From positions 124,001 through 188,000 of the forward strand of contig AP018536.1 in assembly GCA_003584705.1 (NCBI GenBank): a stretch of 64,000 nucleotides of DNA, given 5' to 3'. The translations under genes and the position numbers were made by a program. Positions 16,120-24,254 of the stretch are shown piece by piece. Each line of letters begins with the position of its first letter. The stretch's first letter is position 1. Source of the stretch: Lachnospiraceae bacterium GAM79 (GTDB lineage Bacteria > Bacillota > Clostridia > Lachnospirales > Lachnospiraceae). A model generated the notes under the pieces. It had not been told where the DNA came from. It searched no databases and was given only the letters and a program-made list of their open reading frames with translations.

Positions 16120-16159
16120 GCTTTTATAACAAAAGAAAATACAAAAGGAGGTCTGCTAA

Positions 16160-17557
16160 ATGGGCAGTAAAATATTTGAATTTACAGAACCTGTAAAGGA
16201 AATAGAGACGGACATTCTGGTAGCAGGTGCCGGTCCGGGAGGAACCTGTGCAGCAATAGCAGCCGCCAGAAGCGGTGCGAAAGTATTATTAGTTGAACAG
16301 GGAAATTGTGCAGGTGGAATGGTGACCCAGGGACTGGTAGGACCTTTTATGACTTGCTATGATAAATCCGGAGAACATATGATAATTCGTGGACTCTTTG
16401 AAGAAGTGGTAGACCGTATGATAGAAAAAGGCGGTGCGATTCATCCTTCTGAGGTACGAAAGAAGACGGCGTACACTTCTTGGATTGAAAAGGGACATGA
16501 TCATGTAACACCCTTTAAGACAGAAACCTTAAAACTGGTATTGGATGAAATGCTCGAAGAAGCAAGGGTAAAAGTTTTGTATCATACTACTTTTGTACAA
16601 CCTGTACTACATGGATGTAATATCAAAGGAGCAATTGTTTTTTCAAAAGCTGGTTTCGAAAAAATAAACGCAAAAGTAGTAATTGATGCGACTGGTGATG
16701 CGGATGTAGCATATAGGGCGGGTGCAGCCTGCGAATATGGAAACAATCAACTGGGAATTGTTCAGCCTGCAACAATGTTTTTCCATATATCTAATGTGGA
16801 TTCTGCAAAATTAGAGGCCGATATTGAAGCAAATAAGGATAATTTTTATCGTAAAGATGGTGTAAACTATCGGAGCTTCCATTGGTGGGTAGAGAAAGCA
16901 AGGGAAAATGGAGACTGGGATTTTGAGAGAACATCGCTTGGATTGTTCAAAGGAGTCGATGATGACGAATGGTTTGTTAATACTTCCCGGATTAATGGAG
17001 TGGACGCTACAAATAATGAATCCCTTACATATGCAGAAAGGGAAGGAAGAAAACAGGCAGACATGATTTTCCGAGTGATTAAAAAATATGTACCCGGATG
17101 TGAGAATGCAAAACTGACGGAAACGGCATCTACCATTGGTATCCGTGAAAGTCGACATGTTGAAGGTGATTATCGGTTAGAGGTAGATGATATTCTGGAA
17201 GGAGAAGTGCCGGAAGACAGCATAATGGTCTGCGCTAATTCTGTAGATATTCATGGGAGATTCGGACCGAAAAGCAATGAATATCTGACCATGAGAAAAG
17301 GTGAGTATTACGGAGTCCCTTATGGATGTCTTGTACCGAAGAAGATAGAAAATCTATTGGTAGCGGGAAGAAGTATATCTGCGTCCTCGGAGGCGGCAGG
17401 AGCAATCCGTGTGACTCCCCCCGTTATGGCTATAGGACAGGCAGCAGGTGTTGCTGCAGCACTTTCTATTAAAGAACAATGTAGTGTGAGAATGGTGGAT
17501 GTGCAGAAACTTCGTCAGTTACTGAAAGAACAGAAAGCATATTTAGGAGAGGTTTAG
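16160..17557 (+). CDS. FAD-dependent oxidoreductase (FAD_oxidored family)
   Basis: 465-residue flavoprotein. The N-terminal dinucleotide fold has GAGPGG (about residues 23-28) preceded by ETDILVA, then VVIDATGDADVA in the middle and a C-terminal FAD loop (LLVAGRSISASSEAAGAIRV, PPVMAIGQAAGVAAAL). This matches the family of proteins often seen in polysaccharide or sugar loci in Firmicutes and Bacteroidetes, whose reactions are mostly unknown. AAAGGAGG precedes the ATG. It is first gene of the long rightward operon, suggesting that substrate oxidation starts this pathway or is regulated with import. Confidence 0.8.
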   Translation: MGSKIFEFTEPVKEIETDILVAGAGPGGTCAAIAAARSGAKVLLVEQGNCAGGMVTQGLVGPFMTCYDKSGEHMIIRGLFEEVVDRMIEKGGAIHPSEVRKKTAYTSWIEKGHDHVTPFKTETLKLVLDEMLEEARVKVLYHTTFVQPVLHGCNIKGAIVFSKAGFEKINAKVVIDATGDADVAYRAGAACEYGNNQLGIVQPATMFFHISNVDSAKLEADIEANKDNFYRKDGVNYRSFHWWVEKARENGDWDFERTSLGLFKGVDDDEWFVNTSRINGVDATNNESLTYAEREGRKQADMIFRVIKKYVPGCENAKLTETASTIGIRESRHVEGDYRLEVDDILEGEVPEDSIMVCANSVDIHGRFGPKSNEYLTMRKGEYYGVPYGCLVPKKIENLLVAGRSISASSEAAGAIRVTPPVMAIGQAAGVAAALSIKEQCSVRMVDVQKLRQLLKEQKAYLGEV

Positions 17558-17613
17558 GTCGGAAAGACTTTAAACATATATTATGAAATGGAAGAGAATG
17601 GAGGAAATTATTT

Positions 17614-19062
17614 ATGAAGAAAAAAATTATGTCTGTACTGTTAAGCACAGCAATGGTAGCAAGCATGCTGGCAGGATGTGGCTCTACAACGAATGAGGAG
17701 ACTTCCGATGCGACAGTAGCAGCTACAAAAGCTGCAGCACAGGAGAGTACGGTTGCAGAAGAAGGCGGGAGTGAGACAACGGGAGACGGGGATTTGACTT
17801 CCTGGATTCTGGAGGATGACACTAATATGTCAGGGAAAGTAAATTTCTGGATTCCTTTTAAGGGAAATGCAGGAATGGATGACATGATTGCAGATTTCAA
17901 TAAGACATATCCCAATATTGAAGTTACTCTAAATAGTTACTCTAATAACAGTGATGGAAATATGTCCGTAAATACAGCAATTATGTCTGGAGAGGTAGAT
18001 GTATTGGCTTCTTTTGGCCTGACGCAGACATGGAACCGTTGGTCTAATAACCTGTTTGAAGATATTACCGACAGGGTGGAAAAGGAAGGTATAGATCTGG
18101 TTGCTAACTGGGGAACGGATGCATATAAGTATGAAGATCATATTTATACACTGCCTTGTGGTGGACTGAAATATTTTGTTTCCATTAATATGACTGACTG
18201 GAATGAAGCAGGATTAGGGGAGCTTCCTACGGAATGGACCTGGGACGAATATTTGGATGCCTGCGCCAAGATGACGAAGGTAGAAGATGGCAAGACGGTC
18301 GTATACGGAGGATCTGATTTTCACCAGATTGATTCCTTTACTTTTCCGAGACAGCAGGTAGAAGGTATTGACCGCTATTATGATGATTCTACGGGTCTGA
18401 GTGCTTTTAATGATCCTATCATTGTAAATTCCCTGAAAAGAGAGTTGAAGGCAGAGAAGGAAGATAAAATCTGGTATCCAAAGTCAGTATATCGCTCTGA
18501 CAGTATTCAGGTACAAACTCCGTTTACCCAGGGCGAAACTGCCTCAGCGATATCTCCTACCATGATTCGTTTTATTCGTGATACCGAGAATTTTCCTACC
18601 GATTTTATTACCGGATTTGCACCGTATCCCGTAGAAGAAAAGGGGCAGGAGAACTATATGGCAGGAGCAAATATATTCTCTCATGTAGGTATTGCTACAG
18701 GATGTCAGAATGAAGAGGCAGCATGGGCATTTACTAAGTGGTATGCAACGTATGGATCTAAATACCTTACTCTGGCAGGACATATGTCCACTTGGAAGGG
18801 AACAGAAATCAGTGATCTGGTATCACTGGTGTTTGGCTCTGAGGAAGAAGCAGCCAAGATAATTGATATAAATTCCTTTAAGAGTGTGATTGGAGACACC
18901 AGCAAACCTACTTTCGTAGAGTCACATATGACAGCATATTCTGATGTGACCAGTGCAGTACAGGAAAATGCAATGTATGCATTTAATGATACCATGACGG
19001 CAGAAGATGCTATGAAAGCGGCAACAGAAGCAGCGGACGAAGCAATTCAGAACGATAAATAA
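17614..19062 (+). CDS. ABC sugar transporter substrate-binding lipoprotein (family 1)
   Basis: 482-residue extracytoplasmic receptor. The signal peptide ends in a lipobox SMLAGC with Cys22 as the lipid site, followed by a Thr/Ser/Glu-rich linker (about 23-65). The mature part begins GKVNFWIPFKGNAGMDDM, typical of maltose/glycerol-phosphate-type binding proteins. GGAGG precedes the start. The gene is followed by a terminator hairpin and then two permease genes, the usual layout for making more binding protein than channel. Substrate unknown. No ATPase gene is in the operon, so a shared MsmK/UgpC-type ATPase elsewhere is expected. Confidence 0.9.
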   Translation: MKKKIMSVLLSTAMVASMLAGCGSTTNEETSDATVAATKAAAQESTVAEEGGSETTGDGDLTSWILEDDTNMSGKVNFWIPFKGNAGMDDMIADFNKTYPNIEVTLNSYSNNSDGNMSVNTAIMSGEVDVLASFGLTQTWNRWSNNLFEDITDRVEKEGIDLVANWGTDAYKYEDHIYTLPCGGLKYFVSINMTDWNEAGLGELPTEWTWDEYLDACAKMTKVEDGKTVVYGGSDFHQIDSFTFPRQQVEGIDRYYDDSTGLSAFNDPIIVNSLKRELKAEKEDKIWYPKSVYRSDSIQVQTPFTQGETASAISPTMIRFIRDTENFPTDFITGFAPYPVEEKGQENYMAGANIFSHVGIATGCQNEEAAWAFTKWYATYGSKYLTLAGHMSTWKGTEISDLVSLVFGSEEEAAKIIDINSFKSVIGDTSKPTFVESHMTAYSDVTSAVQENAMYAFNDTMTAEDAMKAATEAADEAIQNDK

Positions 19063-19075
19063 AGGCATTAGTCGC

Positions 19076-19117
19076 AAAGAGAGCGGAGAGCTGGTATTAC
19101 GACAGACCGCTCTCTTT
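19076..19117 (+). terminator. Intra-operon terminator after the binding protein
   Basis: AAAGAGAGCGG (19076-19086) pairs with CCGCTCTCTTT (19107-19117), followed by more T. Partial termination here would lower expression of the permease, kinase and glmS part of the operon. Confidence 0.75.
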
Positions 19118-19147
19118 TTGTAACAGTAAGGCGGAGGAGTATTACAT

Positions 19148-20029
19148 ATGTATAAGAAAAAAGAAACACTTATAGGATATGCGTTTGTTGCACCCGCATT
19201 AATCTCATTTTTTGTCTTAGTAGCATTTCCTTTCTTTTTTTCCATATTTCTGGCATTCACAAAATGGAATTTTTTGTCAGGATTTAAAGGAATTCAATGG
19301 GTAGGTTTGGAAAATTTTAAAAATCTTCTGGAGGATAAGCTTTTTATTCAGGCTATAAAAAATACCTTTTTTTATGCTATTACAACAGTTCCAGTTTCTA
19401 TTGTGATTTCACTGATTCTGGCATATATCTTGAACGGAAAAATCTTTTTAAGAAAATTTTTAAGAATGTGTTTTTTTATTCCATATATTTCAAGTATTGT
19501 AGCGCTGGCTGCCGTATTCAAATTTCTTTTCCGTGAGGAGGGGCCGATTAATGATATGCTGATGAAGGTAAATATGATATCGGAGCCAATGAAGTGGCTG
19601 ACGAATCCTTCTCTTTCCAGAGTGCCTATTGTCTTGATCCTGATTTGGTCGGCCATCGGATTTGAATTAATCGTTTATATGGCAGCAATACAAAACGTAC
19701 CAAAAGAATTATACGAAGCGGCTGATATTGATGGAGCCAATAGCTTTCGAAAGTTCTGGAAAATCACATTTCCTATGATCTCTCCGACAACCTTCTATCT
19801 TGTGGTAGTTCGTATGATTGCAGCTTTTAAGGTTTTCTCTGCAATTAATATTATGACTACCGGTACGCAGGCAAAGGAAAATACCTCTATGGTAGTACTG
19901 ATTTACGGCAATGCCTTTTCGGATTACAAATTCGGCTATGCATCAGCAGAAGCTGTTGTATTGTTCTTTATTATTCTGGCAGTAACAATAGTGAATTTTA
20001 TAGGTCAGAAGAAATGGGTTCATTACTAA
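19148..20029 (+). CDS. ABC sugar transporter permease, MalF/UgpA type
   Basis: 293-residue inner-membrane subunit with six predicted helices; the first is IGYAFVAPALISFFVLVAFPF. The EAA loop ELYEAADIDGANSFRKFWKI contacts the ATPase. GGAGGAG precedes the start. It pairs with the permease at 20046 and the binding protein at 17614. Confidence 0.92.
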   Translation: MYKKKETLIGYAFVAPALISFFVLVAFPFFFSIFLAFTKWNFLSGFKGIQWVGLENFKNLLEDKLFIQAIKNTFFYAITTVPVSIVISLILAYILNGKIFLRKFLRMCFFIPYISSIVALAAVFKFLFREEGPINDMLMKVNMISEPMKWLTNPSLSRVPIVLILIWSAIGFELIVYMAAIQNVPKELYEAADIDGANSFRKFWKITFPMISPTTFYLVVVRMIAAFKVFSAINIMTTGTQAKENTSMVVLIYGNAFSDYKFGYASAEAVVLFFIILAVTIVNFIGQKKWVHY

Positions 20030-20045
20030 ATTGGAGGAAATTGAA

Positions 20046-20906
20046 ATGGGAAAAATGGAAAAACAGCCGAGAATTAACAGAAGGAAACTGGTAATTTGTA
20101 TAGTGAAAACCATTATCATAAGTGCTATAGCAATTCTGTTTGTAATGCCATTGATATGGATGGGATTATCAGCACTTAAGACTACAAATGAGGTTTTTGC
20201 CCATCCCTTTAAATGGCTTCCAGCAAAGCCCATGTGGTCGAACTTCAAGCAGGTATGGTGCGTAGAAAATGTAAATATGATGAAATCCTACGGCAATTCC
20301 ATTATTATTGTATTTTTTTCTACGGTCGGACAGATTGCCATAGCGTCTCTGGCAGCGTATGCTTTTGCTAAAATTCAGTTTAAGGGAAAAAATTTTGTGT
20401 TCATGATGTTTCTGGCTTCTATGATGATTCCGGGACAGGTAACGATTATTCCAAGATTTATGTTGTTTAAGAGCATGGGGCTTTATAATACTCTGTGGTC
20501 CTGTATTTTACCGTTCTGGTTTTCAACGACGGCTATTTTTATGTTGCGTCAGTTTTATATCGGATTACCCAATGATTTAATGGAAGCTGCAAAAATCGAT
20601 GGTGCAGGACATTTCCGGATATTCCTACAGGTATTAATGCCATTAACCAAGCCTGCTATGATTACGTTGGTTATTCTTGCTTTTATTGGATCCTGGAACG
20701 AATATCTGTCTCCATTGATCTTTATTACCAAACAGGAAAAATATACAGTTGCACAAGCAATCCGCTGGTATTTACTGGATGAATTGCAAAGATATGATCT
20801 TACAATGGCAGCAGCAACTATTGCTATAGTACCTGTTATTATTTTGTTTATTTCCTGTCAGAAATATTTTGTAGAAGGAATTGCCACCAGTGGGGTTAAG
20901 GGTTAA
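20046..20906 (+). CDS. ABC sugar transporter permease, MalG/UgpE type
   Basis: 286-residue second channel subunit. The EAA loop is LMEAAKIDGAGHFRIFLQVL and the C-terminus is the characteristic QKYFVEGIATSGVKG. GGAGG lies eight bases before ATG 20046; an in-frame TTG at 20031 contains the ribosome site and is unlikely. It begins 16 bp after its partner. Confidence 0.92.
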   Translation: MGKMEKQPRINRRKLVICIVKTIIISAIAILFVMPLIWMGLSALKTTNEVFAHPFKWLPAKPMWSNFKQVWCVENVNMMKSYGNSIIIVFFSTVGQIAIASLAAYAFAKIQFKGKNFVFMMFLASMMIPGQVTIIPRFMLFKSMGLYNTLWSCILPFWFSTTAIFMLRQFYIGLPNDLMEAAKIDGAGHFRIFLQVLMPLTKPAMITLVILAFIGSWNEYLSPLIFITKQEKYTVAQAIRWYLLDELQRYDLTMAAATIAIVPVIILFISCQKYFVEGIATSGVKG

Positions 20907-20931
20907 AAATTCTTCCGGAAGGGTAAAATGT

Positions 20932-22641
20932 ATGAGAAAAAAATATGTGATCGGATTAGATTTTGGATCTCTGTCTGCGAGAGGAGTATTAGTTGCCCTT
21001 AACAATGGTAAAATTCTTACAGAGGCTGTGACAGCATATAAAAGAGGCATTTTGAGTGCCACGGATGTGGGAAGTAAAGAGTTGCCACCGGATACGGTAT
21101 TGGTAGATGCTATGGACTACTGGTATGCTTTACGTCAGCTGACAGGAAAATTGATAGAACAGTCTGGTGTAGATCCAAAAGAAATTGGTGCAATGGGTAT
21201 TGACTTCACAGCAAGTACCGTATTACCAGTAGATAGAAATCTAATACCATTGTCAGAAAAAGCAGAATATCGATGGCATTTTCATGCCTATACAAAATTG
21301 TGGAAACACCATTCCGCATCACCGTGGGCAGAACAACTGACGGAACTGCTTAAAAAATATGACAGAGAATTGCTGGCTGTGTACGGAAACAGAATTTCTG
21401 CAGAGTGTCTGATTCCTAAAGTATTGGAGATCTTTGAAAAGGATAGGAAAGTATATGATGGAGCTGCCTGTTTTCTGGAAGCAGCAGACTGGCTGTTATG
21501 TAAGCTCACGGGAAAACAGATCCGTAGTGCCTCCTTTGCATTGTGTAAGGGATTATGGAGAGAGAAGCAGGGATATCCAGAAGCCAGACTTTTTGCAGAG
21601 ATAGCTCCGGAACTTGAGAATGTTCCTGAGCAGAAGTTGGGAGCAAAAAATGCCTTGTATATATATCCGTGGGAAAAGGCAGGAACATTAACGAAAGAGG
21701 CTGCGGAGGAATTGAAGTTATGTGCCGATACTATTGTAACTGGAGCACAAATGGATGCACATGCCGGACTACCGGCACTGGGTATTACCGATGCAGGAAA
21801 AGTACTTTTGGTCGTAGGAACATCCACCGGTATTATTTTTCAAGGGAAAAGCAGAAAAGAAATACAGGGATTATGCAGTATAGCTGATTACTGTGATCTG
21901 CCGGAATTAATCGGGTATGCGGCAGGTCAGGCCTCTACAGGGGACTGCCTAGAATGGTTTATTAAGAACAGCGTACCCGGATATTGTCAGGAGCAGGCGA
22001 GAGAAGCCGGAAAGGACATTTTCAGTTGGTTGTCGGAACAGGCAGAAAAATTAAAACCGGGACAGAACGGATTGCTTGCACTTGATTGGTGGAATGGAAA
22101 CAGATCTTGTCTGGCAGATCAGAAATTGAGCGGATTGATTCTGGGATTAGGATTGGAAACCAGGCCGGAAGAAATCTATCGTGCACTTTTGGAAGCCTGT
22201 GCTTTTGGCGTAAAAAGAATTTTCAAGGAAGTAGAACAATATGGGATTCCCCTGAAAGAAATTCATGCGTGTGGAGGAATTACACAGAAAAACCCTCTTT
22301 TTATGCAGATTTACGCGGATGTAACAGGGAAAAAGATTATAGTCCACAGATGTGAACAGGCTCCAGCATTAGGCATGGCAATTTATGCGGCAGCAGCATT
22401 ACCATCTGTAAAAGGTGGTTACGGGAGTGGAGCAGAAGAAGGACCGCAGACCGAAGCGGTCAGACATGCGGCATTATCTGCGGCATCAGCAAATATGCAG
22501 TCCCGAGATTTTGAAGTGTATACACCACAGGAGGAATATCATCGTGTATATGAAAGCATGGGAGAAGAATTTGACAGATTGTATGATTATTTTGGCATGG
22601 AAAATCACGTTATGAAAAAATTGAAACAAAGGCAATGGTAA
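20932..22641 (+). CDS. FGGY carbohydrate kinase, L-ribulokinase (AraB)-like
   Basis: 569-residue two-domain kinase. The N-terminal phosphate loop is VIGLDFGSLSARGVLV. The C-terminal half has LALDWWNGNRSCLADQKLSG, YRALLEACAFG and CGGITQKNPLFMQIYADVTG, which are hallmarks of ribulokinases. AAGGG precedes ATG 20932. No araA or araD homolog is in the operon, so the substrate may be another ketose, such as a ketohexose or a keto-sugar made by the FAD enzyme. Having this kinase and a PfkB kinase at one locus suggests two successive phosphorylations or two entry sugars. Confidence 0.85.
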   Translation: MRKKYVIGLDFGSLSARGVLVALNNGKILTEAVTAYKRGILSATDVGSKELPPDTVLVDAMDYWYALRQLTGKLIEQSGVDPKEIGAMGIDFTASTVLPVDRNLIPLSEKAEYRWHFHAYTKLWKHHSASPWAEQLTELLKKYDRELLAVYGNRISAECLIPKVLEIFEKDRKVYDGAACFLEAADWLLCKLTGKQIRSASFALCKGLWREKQGYPEARLFAEIAPELENVPEQKLGAKNALYIYPWEKAGTLTKEAAEELKLCADTIVTGAQMDAHAGLPALGITDAGKVLLVVGTSTGIIFQGKSRKEIQGLCSIADYCDLPELIGYAAGQASTGDCLEWFIKNSVPGYCQEQAREAGKDIFSWLSEQAEKLKPGQNGLLALDWWNGNRSCLADQKLSGLILGLGLETRPEEIYRALLEACAFGVKRIFKEVEQYGIPLKEIHACGGITQKNPLFMQIYADVTGKKIIVHRCEQAPALGMAIYAAAALPSVKGGYGSGAEEGPQTEAVRHAALSAASANMQSRDFEVYTPQEEYHRVYESMGEEFDRLYDYFGMENHVMKKLKQRQW

Positions 22642-22661
22642 TAAGAACAAGGAGATGCGAA

Positions 22662-23564
22662 ATGGTAGAAAAGGTGACAGGATCAATATTTACACGTTAT
22701 GAAAAATCTGCCAGAAGCCAACAGGGTATGGCAATTTGGAGAGACGAAGCGTTTTTATATTATCATGGTGGAAGTTGTGATGTGATGGATTTGAAAGAAA
22801 AAAAGATAGTAGGTCACTTTTTACCGGAGTCTTACACCGGAGAGGGTTCAGGAGATCCTTATATTAATCATGCAAATCAGGCACTTTTCCTGAGTAAACC
22901 GGAAAGAGGAGAACAATATCCTCCGATTTATATCACAGCTGGGAATGATGGAGGCAGGGATGAGGAGGGATATTATGGCAGATGCGTGGTAGAACAGATC
23001 CATAAAGAGAATGAAAGATATAGTTCTGTACTTCGGCAGACAATTATTTTATCCGGAAACGATACCTATGGACCAAAGGATTTGTATGAAGCTCCCTGTT
23101 GGGGATGGCCTTCTTTTCTTCCAGATGATGAAAAGAAAGTGTTGTATATAGTGTCAGCCAGATATCGTACAAAACTCAGAGAATATGACAGTAAAAATGC
23201 GTATATTATTACGACATTTCCTTTGCCGGAGATTACAAAAGAAAAGGTAATTCTTACAAAAAAAGATATTCTGGATCAATTTGTAACAGATTATGATATT
23301 GGCGCAACACAGGCAGGAATGGTATATCACGGGAAAATCTATTATACTTTTGGATTTGGCAGAGCAGATTTCCCCAATGGTATGCGGATTTTTGATTTGA
23401 AACAGCGAAAGATCACGGGAAGATATGATTTTGGAGAATCTGTTTTTAGGAACGAAGAGATTGAGGCATGTGGTGTATATAATGGAGAATTATTATGTAA
23501 TACCAATAAAGGGGGCATTTATGTGGTAGGAGCTATGAATAATGGAGATTGTACAATATCTTGA
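22662..23564 (+). CDS. Hypothetical protein of the sugar operon, possible beta-propeller
   Basis: 300 residues, no signal peptide and no membrane helix. It has repeating strand-turn patterns (FLYYHGGSCDVMDLKEKK, KIYYTFGFGRADFPNGMRIF, GVYNGELLCNTNKGGIYVVG) that suggest a five- to seven-bladed propeller. I recognise no family. AAGGAG precedes ATG 22662. It lies between the kinase and MgtC genes and overlaps the latter by 23 bp, so it belongs to the operon. A role as a sugar-modifying lyase, isomerase or lectin-like protein is possible but not shown. Confidence 0.7.
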   Translation: MVEKVTGSIFTRYEKSARSQQGMAIWRDEAFLYYHGGSCDVMDLKEKKIVGHFLPESYTGEGSGDPYINHANQALFLSKPERGEQYPPIYITAGNDGGRDEEGYYGRCVVEQIHKENERYSSVLRQTIILSGNDTYGPKDLYEAPCWGWPSFLPDDEKKVLYIVSARYRTKLREYDSKNAYIITTFPLPEITKEKVILTKKDILDQFVTDYDIGATQAGMVYHGKIYYTFGFGRADFPNGMRIFDLKQRKITGRYDFGESVFRNEEIEACGVYNGELLCNTNKGGIYVVGAMNNGDCTIS

Positions 23565-24231
23565 AAATTTTAATTTAATATCAATTATCCTGAGAATGAC
23601 ATTGGCAACACTGTTCGGAGGTCTGATTGGACTGGACCGTGCAGCTCATGGACAGTCGGCAGGAATTCGTACATTTGCCTTGGTATGTCTGGGTTCATCC
23701 ATGGTCATGATTACGAATGAGTATTTGTTTACGGTATATGGGAATGGAGACCCGGCAAGACTGGCAGCACAGGTCATCAGTGGCATTGGATTCCTTGGGG
23801 CTGGAAGTATCCTGATTACTGGAAAAAATTATGTGAGAGGATTGACAACAGCAGCGGTATTATGGACAACGGCATGCCTGGGAATTTTGATTGGTTCCGG
23901 CTATATGGCAGGCAGTGTCTGCGGTTTTTTGGCAATTACATTTATTTTGTCGGTGATGACCCGATGGAGTCATTATATGGATGAACATAAGCATATGTTA
24001 CTGCTATACATGGAAGTTGATAAAACAAACGGGATGAAACAGCTTTATAACTTCTTAGAGAACAAGGGATATTTGCTAGAAACGGTAGAAAAGCAAAAGA
24101 GACAGTCTTTGCAGGCCAAAGACATTGTGTTGTTTGTAAAACTTGATCTGAAGAAAAATATGTACCATCCGGAGGTGATTTCTGAACTGAATAAACTGGA
24201 TGCAGTACATTATCTGGAAGAAATAAAATAG
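23542..24231 (+). CDS. MgtC/SapB family membrane protein
   Basis: 229-residue protein with a four- to five-helix N-terminal MgtC domain (FGGLIGLDRAAHGQSAGIRT, AAQVISGIGFLGAGSILI, VRGLTTAAVLWTTACLGI) and a cytoplasmic C-terminal ACT-like tail (about 150-229). Family members modulate ATP synthase or respond to magnesium and phosphate stress. Its start lies inside the previous gene (23-bp overlap), implying coupled translation. Its place in a sugar operon may reflect phosphate stress caused by sugar-phosphate build-up; that is inference. Confidence 0.88.
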   Translation: MEIVQYLENFNLISIILRMTLATLFGGLIGLDRAAHGQSAGIRTFALVCLGSSMVMITNEYLFTVYGNGDPARLAAQVISGIGFLGAGSILITGKNYVRGLTTAAVLWTTACLGILIGSGYMAGSVCGFLAITFILSVMTRWSHYMDEHKHMLLLYMEVDKTNGMKQLYNFLENKGYLLETVEKQKRQSLQAKDIVLFVKLDLKKNMYHPEVISELNKLDAVHYLEEIK

Positions 24232-24254
24232 ATTTTGGGAAAGGATCGATAGCT

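Noticed and set aside
20881..20931. Longer N-terminus for the AraB-like kinase starting at 20881
   Set aside because: It would overlap the permease gene end and add residues before the phosphate loop unlike the family; ATG 20932 has a ribosome site.
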